NCBI GenBank assembly: GCA_016713005.1
Contig: JADJPY010000011.1
Coordinates: 62,001-126,000, forward strand
Direction: 5' to 3'
From: Ramlibacter sp.
GTDB taxonomy: Bacteria; Pseudomonadota; Gammaproteobacteria; Burkholderiales; Burkholderiaceae_C
Length of the DNA stretch: 64,000 nucleotides
A model generated the notes under the pieces. The model made no database searches and was not told where the DNA came from. It saw only the letters and a list, made by a program, of their open reading frames with translations. Positions 7,615 to 15,161 of the stretch are shown here, in pieces (position 1 is the stretch's first letter; the number at the start of each line of letters is the position of its first letter). Both the position numbers and the translations under genes were made by a program.

Positions 7615-8504
7615 TGGACGACCTCCGCATTCCGCGCCGTCGGGCGGTTCACCTGGCCGGCCATCGTGCGCGCGGTCGACGCTTCGTCCAGCAGCACGGA
7701 CAGAGGCGGAATGCCGGTGTCCCATTCAATCAGCGTCGGCACTGCGCCAAAGCGCAGCAGCGCATGGCGGTACAGCTCCCAGACCGGCTCGCTGACGCGG
7801 CTGCCGTGGTCATCGATCACGATTTCGCCGTGCTCATCCGCCACATGGCAGTGGCCCGCCAGATGGATTTCGCCAACCACCCCGGCGGGGATGGCGTCCA
7901 GCCAGTCGCGGCAGGCCTGCAGCGGGTCGGCCTGCGCGCCTGCGATGCGGGCGTTGAGCGCATTGACATAAATGTTGTTCACGTCCACCAGCAGCTGGCA
8001 ACCGGTGCGCCGGACGAGTGCGGCCAGAAAAGCCGGTTCGGTCTGGTCGCTGACGGCCCAACCGATGTAGGCGCTGAGGTTTTCCACCAGCAGCGGCCGG
8101 CGCAGGCGGTCCTGCACGCGCTGCACGTTGCCGGCGAGCACATCCAGGGCTTCGCCGTTGAAGGGGATGGGCAGCAGGTCGGCGGCATGAATGGTCGCGC
8201 CGTCCAGCGGTCCGCGCGCGAAACAGGCGTGGTCGCTTACACGAACCGGCTCGATTCGGTCCACCAGCCGGGCAAGTTGTTCAAGATGGTCTGCGTCCAC
8301 GCCCACGGCGGAGCCCAGCGCCAGGCCCACGCCGTGCAGGCTCACGGGATAGTGCGCCCGTGCCTGCGCCAGCACGGCAAGCGCGGCCCCGCCTTCTCCG
8401 AAGAAATTTTCAGAGTGGACTTCCAGGAAATCCACGGGCGGACGCGCTTCCAGCACCTCGCCATAGTGGGGGTGCCGCCAGCCGATGCCGACGCCGTGGC
8501 GCAT
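7611..8504 (-). CDS. bufB: BufB multinuclear iron-dependent oxidative enzyme (MNIO, DUF692)
   Basis: A 297-residue DUF692 TIM-barrel protein. Family metal-ligand segments are visible: FLEVHSENFFGEGG, SDHACFA, LLVDVNNIYVNALN and GEIHLAGHC. MNIO enzymes bind two or three iron ions and modify cysteines of ribosomal peptides; in bufferins they are reported to turn precursor cysteines into thiooxazole-type heterocycles that bind copper. It lies 22 nt after bufA and overlaps bufC. The substrate is almost certainly the adjacent BufA. Confidence 0.92.
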   Translation of the reverse strand: MRHGVGIGWRHPHYGEVLEARPPVDFLEVHSENFFGEGGAALAVLAQARAHYPVSLHGVGLALGSAVGVDADHLEQLARLVDRIEPVRVSDHACFARGPLDGATIHAADLLPIPFNGEALDVLAGNVQRVQDRLRRPLLVENLSAYIGWAVSDQTEPAFLAALVRRTGCQLLVDVNNIYVNALNARIAGAQADPLQACRDWLDAIPAGVVGEIHLAGHCHVADEHGEIVIDDHGSRVSEPVWELYRHALLRFGAVPTLIEWDTGIPPLSVLLDEASTARTMAGQVNRPTARNAEVVQ

Positions 8505-8526
8505 GGTGCAGTCCGCCCGCAGCTCG

Positions 8527-8805
8527 TCAGCCCTTCTTGCCCGCGGCGGCCTTGGCTTCGTCGGCGCTCAGGCCCTTCATCGTCTTGCAGCTGCCCTTGG
8601 CGACGTACTTCCATTCACCCTTGTCCATGTCCAGCTTGGACTGGCCGGCACACGAGTGCGAGCCGGAAAGATTGGCGCAGTCATTTTGTCCGGCCTTGGC
8701 GATGCCGTAGCACTTTTCCTTGTCCTGTGCGGCGGCGGGCGTGGCCACCAGCAGGGTCGACAGCAGCGAAGCGGCGGCGGCGGCGATGAGGGCTTGTTGG
8801 TTCAT
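8527..8805 (-). CDS. bufA: Bufferin precursor BufA (DUF2282)
   Basis: A 92-residue exported precursor. Residues 1-27 form a Sec signal peptide ending ATPAAAQ. The mature part has four cysteines (C32, C43, C52, C73) in the DUF2282 pattern KCYGIAKAGQNDCA, HSCAGQSK, KGSCK. Unlike classical RiPPs, the core is long and the leader is a signal peptide, so modification in the cytosol is followed by export. Mature bufferin is expected to chelate periplasmic copper. GGAG precedes the ATG. An ECF-type promoter motif lies about 70 bases upstream. Confidence 0.92.
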   Translation of the reverse strand: MNQQALIAAAAASLLSTLLVATPAAAQDKEKCYGIAKAGQNDCANLSGSHSCAGQSKLDMDKGEWKYVAKGSCKTMKGLSADEAKAAAGKKG

Positions 8806-8872
8806 GGGGATGCTCCTTGAAAGAGTTGGGTTGTGGTGTTGCCGAACCGGTGTTCCGGTCGGCTGGCGGTTG

Positions 8873-8898
8873 GTCGGCGCCGGTTCGGACTTCTTACA
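8873..8898 (-). promoter_or_regulatory. Putative ECF sigma promoter of the buf operon
   Basis: Minus strand: TGTAAG (8898-8893), 16 bases, then CGAC (8876-8873). The same two elements (TGTAAG, 17 bases, CGAC) precede the neighbouring thioredoxin gene. This is inferred from the shared pattern and the adjacent ECF sigma gene; the one-base spacing difference is a caution. Confidence 0.45.
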
Positions 8899-8919
8899 GC
8901 CCGGCCACGAAGCCGGGAT

Positions 8920-9465
8920 TCAAAGCAGTTCGGCGATCCGGTCCCAGGCCTCGGCTGGGATTCGGCCGCTGTAGCGCTCCACCACCTTGCCGCTCTTGTC
9001 GATCAGCCAGGCCGCCGGCAGCTGGGCCGGGCGGCCCAGGTTGTCCCTGTGGCCCGGCTCCCCGGCCCACAACTGCACAAAGCGCTGCTTCAGCGGCACC
9101 GTGCGGCTGATGATCTGCTCGTAGGCAAACACGTCCTGCACCTTGCGGTCCACACTGACCAGGACCAGCTCAAACGGCTTGCCGGCCCATCCCTCGTAGT
9201 TCTGGCGCAACTCGGGCATCTTGTCGCGACACACGGCGCAATCGGTAGACCAGAGCATCAGCAGGACCACTTTGCCCCGTTGCGAGGCCAGGGTGAAGGG
9301 GCGGCCTTCGATCGTCTTGCCCTCCAGCTGGGGCAATGCGGCGGACGGTGCGCTGGCCTGGGCGACCGCAATCGGGGCCGCCCGCCCGGGGGGCTGGGGC
9401 TGGGACTGGGCCGCCGCCGCAAGAGATGCGGCGGCGAGCAGGGCGGTCAGGTGTTGGACAAACAT
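8920..9465 (-). CDS. TlpA-like thiol-disulfide oxidoreductase, exported
   Basis: A 181-residue redoxin. Residues 1-20 form a signal peptide, followed by an Ala/Pro/Gln-rich linker (20-45) and a thioredoxin fold with the active site C76-A-V-C79 (WSTDCAVCR) and a cis-Pro region (LPAAWLIDKSGKVVERYSG). It is expected in the periplasm, where it could keep bufferin cysteines reduced or handle copper-oxidised thiols. It lies 114 nt upstream of bufA on the same strand and divergent from the ECF sigma gene. It shares a promoter motif with bufA; if that motif is right its mRNA would be nearly leaderless. Confidence 0.85.
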   Translation of the reverse strand: MFVQHLTALLAAASLAAAAQSQPQPPGRAAPIAVAQASAPSAALPQLEGKTIEGRPFTLASQRGKVVLLMLWSTDCAVCRDKMPELRQNYEGWAGKPFELVLVSVDRKVQDVFAYEQIISRTVPLKQRFVQLWAGEPGHRDNLGRPAQLPAAWLIDKSGKVVERYSGRIPAEAWDRIAELL

Positions 9466-9472
9466 GACGTGG

Positions 9473-9499
9473 GTCGTGTGCGATGATCAAAACCTTACA
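9473..9499 (-). promoter_or_regulatory. Putative ECF sigma promoter of the TlpA-like gene
   Basis: Minus strand: TGTAAG (9499-9494), 17 bases, then CGAC (9476-9473), only 7 bases before the start codon. It repeats the elements seen upstream of bufA and lies in the short divergent interval next to the sigma gene. Confidence 0.4.
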
Positions 9500-9509
9500 C
9501 AGCCCGCCC

Positions 9510-10076
9510 ATGACGCTTGAAAGCCAACTGGCCGATTGCCGGCCCTACCTCATGCGCTTCGCCCGGCTGCAGCTGCGCAACGAAGCCTGGGCCGAAGACG
9601 CCGTTTCCGAAACGATGCTGGCCGCGCTGAGCCGCCCGCAGTCTTTCGGCAACCGTTCCCAGCTCAAGACCTGGCTGGTGGGCATCCTCAAGCACAAGGT
9701 GGTGGACCTGCTGCGCCTGCGCGCGCGCGAAGTCAGCCTGGACGCCCAGAACGACGACGGGGGCGGCGATTTGCTGGACGGCCTGGGCTTTGTCGCGAAC
9801 GGGCACTTCGCGGAGCCGCCAGCCGATTGGGGCGACCCGGAGCAGGAGCTGACTTCGCGCCAGTTTTTCGAGGTGCTGGAGGCTTGCGCGGCCAAGCTGC
9901 CGCCCGCGCAGGGGCGGATATTCCTGATGCGCGAGTGGCTGGAGCTGTCCAGCGAGGACATCTGTAAGGAGCTGGGCCTGACGCCGACCAACCTGTACGT
10001 CCAGTTGCACCGTGCCCGCGCCCGTCTGCGCGAGTGCCTCGAGCTCAACTGGTTTGGAAAGAGTCCCACCCCATGA
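9510..10076 (+). CDS. ECF RNA polymerase sigma factor, probable regulator of the bufferin locus
   Basis: A 188-residue ECF sigma factor. Sigma region 2 covers about residues 8-75 (RFARLQLRNEAWAEDAVSET, LKTWLVGILKHKVVDLLRLR) and region 4 about 115-175 (LPPAQGRIFLMREW, SSEDICKELGLTPTNLYVQLHRAR). An alternative ATG at 9483 adds 9 residues. It overlaps the anti-sigma gene by 4 nt. Its position next to the TlpA and buf genes suggests it controls them; related buf loci are known to be under ECF or SigF-type control. Confidence 0.88.
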   Translation: MTLESQLADCRPYLMRFARLQLRNEAWAEDAVSETMLAALSRPQSFGNRSQLKTWLVGILKHKVVDLLRLRAREVSLDAQNDDGGGDLLDGLGFVANGHFAEPPADWGDPEQELTSRQFFEVLEACAAKLPPAQGRIFLMREWLELSSEDICKELGLTPTNLYVQLHRARARLRECLELNWFGKSPTP

Positions 10077-10282
10077 TGTTGCGCCGCACCTGCAAGGAAG
10101 TAGCCGCCCTGCTGATCGCAAGGGAAGACCGTGCGCTGGCGCTTTCGGACAGGGTGGCATTGCGTTTTCACCTGGCGGCCTGCAAGGCCTGTCCGACCTT
10201 TGAGCGCCAGATGCTGACCATGCGCCGCGCCATGCAACAGTGGCGGCACTATCGTGAACCGGACGACGCAACCGGCGGCTGA
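10073..10282 (+). CDS. Small zinc-finger anti-sigma factor
   Basis: A 69-residue protein with the zinc-binding anti-sigma (ZAS) motif H33-x3-C37-x2-C40 (HLAACKAC) and an additional Cys7 in RTCKEV. No membrane segment is present, so it is a soluble, ChrR/RsrA-like minimal anti-sigma that probably senses thiol-reactive metal or oxidant directly. It overlaps the sigma gene (ATGA). A GGAAAGAG SD lies within the sigma 3' end. Confidence 0.82.
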   Translation: MMLRRTCKEVAALLIAREDRALALSDRVALRFHLAACKACPTFERQMLTMRRAMQQWRHYREPDDATGG

Positions 10283-10333
10283 TGCCATGGCGTGACCGCC
10301 CGGCCCCCGGACGAAGCGCCACACAGGCTTGTG

Positions 10334-11113
10334 TCAGCCGCTGGCCAGCGTGTGCAGCGCCGCCAGCCCGCGCACCGCACGGCTGCCGTACCAGCTGAGC
10401 AACTCGCCGTCCACATGCTGCACCCGCGCGCCGGGCATGCGGGCGGCCAGTTCGGCCTCGTCTGCCGCCGAAAAGGCATAGGGCTCGCTGGACAACAACA
10501 CCCGCTGCACGCCGGCCGCGGCAGCGGCCTCCAGGTCCACCACCGGGTAGCGCGCTGCGCCGGTCGGTCCGCCGGTGACCGCCGGCCAGGTTTGCCAGCC
10601 GATCAGGGCCAGCATGGCGCTGATGTAGGTGTCACGCGCCACCGTCATCCAGGGATCCTTCCAGATCAGGTACAGCACCCGTTGCGCAACCACAGGCTCG
10701 CGCGCAAACCCAGCCAGCGCATGCCCGAGTTGCTGTTGCAGCGCCGTGGCCCGCGTCCGCACGCCGGGGAGAGCACCGAAGGCATCCACCATCTGGTCGA
10801 TCAGTGCCGGGTTGTCCCCGGGCGTGAGCGGATGGGTTTCCAGCACATGCGGCACATAGGCACGCAGGGCCTGCACCGTGTCAGCGCGGTTCTCGTCCAG
10901 GTTCACGACAAGGTGCGTGGGCGCAAGCCGGCGGATCTTTTCGATATTGACCGTTTTGGTGCCGCCCACCTTGGGGATGCCGCCAACGGCCTGTTCGGGA
11001 TGAATGCAATAGCCGGTCCGGCCGACAAGCCGATCCACCAAGCCCAGGTCGACCAGCAGTTCGGTCAGGCTGGGCACAAGGCTGACGATGCGCGGCGGGC
11101 CTTCAGCCACCAT
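10334..11113 (-). CDS. Helical-backbone metal/cobalamin receptor (BtuF-like, no signal peptide)
   Basis: A 259-residue protein of the periplasmic-binding-protein type III family (BtuF/FhuD-like): IVSLVPSLTELLVDLGL at the N terminus, PKVGGTKTVNIEKIRRLAPTHLVV in the middle, and WKDPWMTVARDTYISAMLALIGW. No signal peptide is seen, so it would be cytosolic or exported unusually. No permease or ATPase gene is nearby. The substrate could be a corrinoid or iron chelate; this cannot be decided here. The start at 11113 (MVAEGPPRIVS) is preferred over one 4 codons upstream. Confidence 0.8.
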   Translation of the reverse strand: MVAEGPPRIVSLVPSLTELLVDLGLVDRLVGRTGYCIHPEQAVGGIPKVGGTKTVNIEKIRRLAPTHLVVNLDENRADTVQALRAYVPHVLETHPLTPGDNPALIDQMVDAFGALPGVRTRATALQQQLGHALAGFAREPVVAQRVLYLIWKDPWMTVARDTYISAMLALIGWQTWPAVTGGPTGAARYPVVDLEAAAAAGVQRVLLSSEPYAFSAADEAELAARMPGARVQHVDGELLSWYGSRAVRGLAALHTLASG

Positions 11114-11263
11114 ACTGGACCCCAAAGGGGGAAAAGCAGAATGTTTCTGTGGAATAGCGCATAATGTCCGAGTGTCAGCCTAACTGGCTACACAGGTTTG
11201 CGGTGACTGGTCCGTTTCGCGTCTCACTGACGGTTATTCTGGTTTGTTGATTGCGTTCAAGCA

Positions 11264-11299
11264 GACTCCATCGCGGTTTTAGTGTTTTTTTGAGGAGTC
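11264..11299 (+). promoter_or_regulatory. SD-masking hairpin in leader of first RRM gene
   Basis: GACTCC (11264-11269) is complementary to GGAGTC (11294-11299), which contains the SD of the RRM gene at 11306. The loop is 24 bases with a T-rich tract. The same arrangement precedes the second RRM gene. Confidence 0.6.
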
Positions 11300-11305
11300 C
11301 CTTTC

Positions 11306-11662
11306 ATGGGCAACAAACTTTACGTGGGCAACCTGCCCTATTCCTACCGTGACAGCGACATGGAACAGGCCTTCAGCCAGTTCGGTACCGTGTCCAGCGC
11401 CAAAGTGATGATGGAGCGCGACACCGGCCGTTCCAAGGGCTTCGGCTTTGTCGAGATGGGCAGCGACGCGGAAGCGCAAGCCGCCATTGCCGGCATGAAC
11501 GGCCAGCAAATCGGTGGTCGCGGTCTCGTGGTCAACGAAGCCCGTCCGATGGAAGCCCGTCCCCCCCGCAGCGGTGGCTACGGCGGAGGTGGTGGCGGTG
11601 GCGGCTACGGCGGTGGTGGTGGCGGCGGTTACGGCGGTGGCGGTGGCCGCGGCGGTTATTGA
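11306..11662 (+). CDS. Glycine-rich RNA-binding protein (RRM), copy 1
   Basis: A 118-residue protein with one RNA recognition motif (residues 1-80): RNP2 is KLYVGNLP (4-11) and RNP1 is SKGFGFVEM. A Gly/Tyr-rich tail (residues 87-118) follows. Such bacterial RRM proteins bind single-stranded RNA and are often cold- or stress-induced. The 5' leader and the first 80 codons are closely similar to those of the next gene, indicating tandem duplication. An intrinsic terminator follows, so it is monocistronic. Confidence 0.93.
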   Translation: MGNKLYVGNLPYSYRDSDMEQAFSQFGTVSSAKVMMERDTGRSKGFGFVEMGSDAEAQAAIAGMNGQQIGGRGLVVNEARPMEARPPRSGGYGGGGGGGGYGGGGGGGYGGGGGRGGY

Positions 11663-11688
11663 TCGTTGCCAGCCGGCAACGGCAAAAG

Positions 11689-11713
11689 AAAGGGCCCAAG
11701 CGGCCCTTTTTTT
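11689..11713 (+). terminator. Intrinsic terminator of RRM gene 1
   Basis: AAGGGCC, a short CAAGC loop and GGCCCTT, followed by a run of seven T. Confidence 0.9.
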
Positions 11714-11874
11714 ACGTCTGCACACAGATGCGGCCGGGCGGATTCGGTACAAACAGGGCTTGCGCACGGGTCATTTCTCTGCCTCATAATGGCTTTGTGG
11801 GGTCCTTTGTGGCCCTGCGGGCTTGCGGTGTAAAGGTCACTTTCGCGTCCTGGCGGTTTGTTGAATGCGTTTTC

Positions 11875-11917
11875 GGGACTCCATCGCTTCGGTTCAAGTG
11901 TTTTTTTGAGGAGTCCC
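11875..11917 (+). promoter_or_regulatory. SD-masking hairpin in leader of second RRM gene
   Basis: GGGACTCC (11875-11882) pairs perfectly over 8 bases with GGAGTCCC (11910-11917), which contains the SD of the gene at 11922. The pairing matches the one in the first copy. Confidence 0.65.
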
Positions 11918-11921
11918 TTTC

Positions 11922-12440
11922 ATGGGCAACAAACTGTACGTCGGTAATCTGCCGTATTCCGTCCGCGATGGTGATCTGGAGCAGGCTTTTGGCCAGTTCG
12001 GCACTGTCACCAGCGCCAAGGTCATGATGGAGCGCGACACCGGCCGTTCCAAAGGCTTCGGCTTTGTCGAAATGGGCAGCGACGCTGAAGCGCAGGCTGC
12101 CATCAACGGCATGAACGGCCAGCCGCTGGGCGGACGAAGCGTCGTCGTCAACGAAGCCCGACCGATGGAAGCCCGTCCGCCGCGCAGCGGCGGCTATGGT
12201 GGTGGTGGTGGCTATGGCGGCGGGGGCGGCGGCGGTGGATATGGCGGTGGCGGTGGCGGTGGCCGACGCGAAGGCGGCGGCGGCGGGTATGGCGGCGGCG
12301 GTGGTGGCGGTGGCCGGCGCGAAGGCGGCGGCGGCGGTGATGGAGGCTTTCGCAGCCCCTATGGCCCGGGTCCGCGCGGCGGCGGCGGTGGCCGAGGTGG
12401 CTACGGCGGTGGCGGTGGCGGTGGCGGCGGAAACTATTGA
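11922..12440 (+). CDS. Glycine-rich RNA-binding protein (RRM), copy 2 with long RG/GGG tail
   Basis: A 172-residue paralogue of the preceding gene. The RRM (residues 1-80) has RNP2 KLYVGNLP and RNP1 SKGFGFVEM. The tail (88-172) is longer, with GGGRREGGGGGYGGG units repeated about twice and RGGGGGRGGYGG at the end, like RGG-box regions that support RNA binding and condensation. The leader repeats the SD-masking hairpin. It is monocistronic with its own terminator. Confidence 0.93.
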   Translation: MGNKLYVGNLPYSVRDGDLEQAFGQFGTVTSAKVMMERDTGRSKGFGFVEMGSDAEAQAAINGMNGQPLGGRSVVVNEARPMEARPPRSGGYGGGGGYGGGGGGGGYGGGGGGGRREGGGGGYGGGGGGGGRREGGGGGDGGFRSPYGPGPRGGGGGRGGYGGGGGGGGGNY

Positions 12441-12467
12441 TCCGTCCAGGGCTTTCGCCAACCGATG

Positions 12468-12493
12468 AATGGGCCTCGCAAGAGGCCCATTTG
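12468..12493 (+). terminator. Intrinsic terminator of RRM gene 2
   Basis: AATGGGCCTC, loop GCAA, GAGGCCCATT, then a T-rich stretch. Confidence 0.85.
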
Positions 12494-12521
12494 CATTTGT
12501 ACGGCGCCACGGCGCCCGGAC

Positions 12522-13172
12522 TCAGCCGCGCTCCGGTTTGCGCAAGGCCAGCGCTCGCGTCAGGTACAGCGCCACAAAATCCCGCAACAGATCGTCGGCA
12601 TTGGCGCCAAGGCGCACGCGCAGGGCCTCAAAGGTGACCGTCTCCTGGCCCAGCAAGCGCATCAATGTCAGGTGCCGGGGCGCCAGCAATCCCGGCGACA
12701 GCTGCGGCATGCGCAACAACTCGACCGGTGCATCCAGATAGGCGCTGGGCAGCTCACCGGGACTGCGCTCACCGTGCAATCCGTACTTCCACAGCAGGTC
12801 GTCCATGGGCATCACGCGAAAGCCATCCGGCGGCGTGGCCGCCGTCGGCGGACGTCCCACAAACGCCGCTTGCCCGATGTGCAACCTGGCGACCTGTGGC
12901 CGGATCGCCACCCGCCACCGCGAGGTGTCCACCACGGCGAGCAGGATGTGGTTGGACATCCAGTGTGAAACACGGCCGGCGAGCTGGTCACGGCCTGCCC
13001 ACACCTGGCCGGCGAGCGCAAGTTCAATTTCGTCGGACGAAGCCAGTTGGGCCGCTTCCACGACCAAGGGGGCCTGCTGCGTCTGCTCGTCGTGCCACTT
13101 AACGATGGGCGCTTCGCCACCTCCGGGTACAGCCACCGGGGTCGCTGGCGACGCACGGCGTGAACGGCTCAT
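12522..13172 (-). CDS. Uncharacterised protein at the end of the kdsD-lptC operon
   Basis: A 216-residue soluble protein that I do not recognise. The N terminus is a flexible Arg/Pro/Ala-rich segment; no signal peptide or membrane helix is seen. It contains two regularly spaced PxL-type stretches (LLRMPQLSPGLLAPRHLTLMRLLGQE and DDLLRDFVALYLTRALAL). It starts within the last 4 nt of the SDR gene (ATGA), so it is co-translated with it. Function is unknown; the operon suggests a link to lipid or envelope metabolism. Confidence 0.75.
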   Translation of the reverse strand: MSRSRRASPATPVAVPGGGEAPIVKWHDEQTQQAPLVVEAAQLASSDEIELALAGQVWAGRDQLAGRVSHWMSNHILLAVVDTSRWRVAIRPQVARLHIGQAAFVGRPPTAATPPDGFRVMPMDDLLWKYGLHGERSPGELPSAYLDAPVELLRMPQLSPGLLAPRHLTLMRLLGQETVTFEALRVRLGANADDLLRDFVALYLTRALALRKPERG

Positions 13173-13963
13173 GAGGAGCCCCCCGGTGCGCCGGCGCGTT
13201 GTTTGCGGGGACGACCCGCCAGCACACGGTCAAACACGGCGTTTGGCAGCAGGCGAAGCAGCTTGGCCACCACACCCATTTGCCAGGGAATGACCCGGTA
13301 ACTGGCGCCTGCCTCCACCGCCTCGAAAGCCCGGTCGGCAAAGTCCTGCGGCTGCATCAGGAAAGGCATGGAGTAGCGGTTGTTGCGTGTGAGCGGGGTA
13401 TCGATGTAGCCGGGGCAGATCGTCACGACGCGCACGCCGCTTGGGCGCAACTCGCCACGCAGGCTCTCGCAGTAGGCAATGACAGCCGCCTTGCTGGCGC
13501 AATAGGCGCCATGGCCGGGCAGCCCCCGGATCCCGGCCACGCTGGCGATACCCACCAGCCGGCCGCTGCCGCGTTGGGCCATCGGACCCACGAAAGGATG
13601 GAACGTCGCGGCCAGACCCGTGTTGTTGGTGGCCAGTGTGCGCGCCAGGACATCGATGTCGTCGCGCACTGCGGTATCCATGCCCACGCTGATGCCGGCG
13701 TTGGCGATGACCACATCGGGGACGCCCTGGCGCACCAGGCAGTCCATGCCAGCACCCACGATGCTGTCCGGTATTGCCACGTCGGCGCTATAAATTTGAT
13801 AGCGGCCGGGGTCCATTTCACGGGACTTCGCCCACGATTCGATCTCGGTTGTGCGGCGTGCCGCCAGCGCCAGGTTGTAGCCAGCCTGGTGGTAGCGCCA
13901 CGCCAGCGCCTGGCCGATGCCACTGGAAGCACCGGTGATGAAAACCAGCGGCCGACCTGTCAT
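13169..13963 (-). CDS. Short-chain dehydrogenase/reductase (classical SDR)
   Basis: A 264-residue classical SDR. The nucleotide motif is TGASSGIG (residues 10-17), NAG is at 88-90, and the catalytic set is Ser141, Tyr154 and Lys158 (YCASK). ARR after the second strand suggests NADP(H) preference. It overlaps lptC by 4 nt upstream and the unknown gene downstream. The substrate is unknown. A GCTAT/ATAGC palindrome sits in the coding sequence for RYQIYSA. Confidence 0.88.
   Translation of the reverse strand: MTGRPLVFITGASSGIGQALAWRYHQAGYNLALAARRTTEIESWAKSREMDPGRYQIYSADVAIPDSIVGAGMDCLVRQGVPDVVIANAGISVGMDTAVRDDIDVLARTLATNNTGLAATFHPFVGPMAQRGSGRLVGIASVAGIRGLPGHGAYCASKAAVIAYCESLRGELRPSGVRVVTICPGYIDTPLTRNNRYSMPFLMQPQDFADRAFEAVEAGASYRVIPWQMGVVAKLLRLLPNAVFDRVLAGRPRKQRAGAPGGSS
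13786..13804. repeat. GCTAT/ATAGC palindrome inside the SDR gene
   Basis: CGCTATAAATTTGATAGCG is a near-perfect 19-bp palindrome of the same type as the one in bufC. Confidence 0.5.
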
Positions 13964-14613
13964 TGGGCCGCCTCCACGCGCGCGCCCGGCGGCACAAGTT
14001 GTGCGCGCACGCGGCCATCGAGCTTCAACAGCCGCCCCAGGTTGTCAAACTCCATGCTTTCGGCGCTGAAGCGCTCGGCTCCCCGGGTCAACGTCACGGG
14101 CTTGTGCGACTTGACACGCTCTTCGTTCAGGAAGGCATGCAGGAATTCACTGCGGAATTCCAGTGGAGGCTGGTCCCCCCCGGACGATTCGCGCAACACC
14201 CGCGCATTGCCAAACAGCTGGACTTCCGAGCCGTCGCCATTGCTCAGTGCGCGATCGGCCGTGGCGGTCGTGAGCGCGCCCTGGGGGTTGTAGGACTTCA
14301 TCTGGGCGCGATCAATTTCCAGTGTGTCGGTGTCGGGATAGTGGCGGATTTCGGCACCGGTGACCTCGCTCTTGAGGCGGCCCTGGGCATCGAAGGTGCG
14401 CACAGAGAACCCCCGCATGAAGTAGTCTGGCTCATGACGCGCCACCCGCGGCGCATCCACGCCCTTGTACTCGGGTGTGCTGCGTGCCAGCCACCAGGTG
14501 GCCAGGGCGACCAGGCCCATCAGCGCCACGGGCAGGTAGATCGAAGCGCGGTCCGCCCAACGGCGCAGTCCCCGCAGCAGCAGGCCTCGCGTCGTCCGCA
14601 CAGCGGTGCTCAT
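13960..14613 (-). CDS. lptC: LPS export protein LptC
   Basis: A 217-residue bitopic protein with one N-terminal membrane helix (about residues 22-43) followed by the periplasmic LptC beta-jellyroll (YFMRGFSVRTFDAQGRLKSEVTGAEIRHYPDTDTLEID). It links LptBFG to LptA in the LPS transport bridge. It overlaps kdsC (ATGA), the usual neighbour in proteobacteria. Somewhat longer than the E. coli protein (191 aa), as usual in Burkholderiales. Confidence 0.9.
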   Translation of the reverse strand: MSTAVRTTRGLLLRGLRRWADRASIYLPVALMGLVALATWWLARSTPEYKGVDAPRVARHEPDYFMRGFSVRTFDAQGRLKSEVTGAEIRHYPDTDTLEIDRAQMKSYNPQGALTTATADRALSNGDGSEVQLFGNARVLRESSGGDQPPLEFRSEFLHAFLNEERVKSHKPVTLTRGAERFSAESMEFDNLGRLLKLDGRVRAQLVPPGARVEAAQ

Positions 14614-15158
14614 GCGCCGGCCTCGGCCAGGAAGCTGGCGTATTTGCCGCCGGCGACCAGCAACAGGTCACAGAACTCGCGCGCAGCGCCCTCGCCGCCG
14701 CGTGCCGAGGTGACATGGTCGGCAACAGCACGAACCTCGGCATGGGCATTGGGTGGCGCGCAGGCCAGTGCACAGGCCCGAAGCAGGGGCAGGTCGGGCC
14801 AGTCGTCACCGATGGCAGCAGCAGCGCTCCAGTCCAGCCCCAGCTGGTCCAGTGTCTGCTGTGCGGTCGGACGCTTGTCCTCGGTGCCGTAATGGGCGTG
14901 GACCACGCCCAGGGCCCGCAGGCGCGTGCGCAGGGCCGCCGAGTCACGCCCGGTCACCACCACCGGTTCGATGCCGGCGCGACGCAACAGCTTCAGGCCA
15001 TGGCCGTCCAGGGTATGAAATCGCTTCAAGGCCTCTCCGGTCTCGGAGAAATACAACCCGCCGTCGGTGAGCACGCCGTCCACATCAAAGAACGCCACCC
15101 GAATGCCTTGTGCTTTCAGCAGCAGCTCCGGGGAGAAGGACAGCACGGGATTCGTCAC
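14610..15158 (-). CDS. kdsC: 3-deoxy-D-manno-octulosonate-8-phosphate phosphatase KdsC
   Basis: A 182-residue HAD superfamily (subclass C0) phosphatase. Motif I is FFDVDGVLTDG with the two catalytic Asp, motif II is VVTGRDS, and motif IV is AIGDDWPDLPLL. It removes phosphate from Kdo-8-P in LPS core synthesis. It is 3 nt from kdsD and overlaps lptC. Confidence 0.95.
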   Translation of the reverse strand: MTNPVLSFSPELLLKAQGIRVAFFDVDGVLTDGGLYFSETGEALKRFHTLDGHGLKLLRRAGIEPVVVTGRDSAALRTRLRALGVVHAHYGTEDKRPTAQQTLDQLGLDWSAAAAIGDDWPDLPLLRACALACAPPNAHAEVRAVADHVTSARGGEGAAREFCDLLLVAGGKYASFLAEAGA

Positions 15159-15161
15159 GTT

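Noticed and set aside
12190..12435. GGC/GGT tracts in RRM gene 2 as a microsatellite or CRISPR-like array
   Set aside because: They keep the reading frame and encode the Gly-rich tail; there are no regular spacers.
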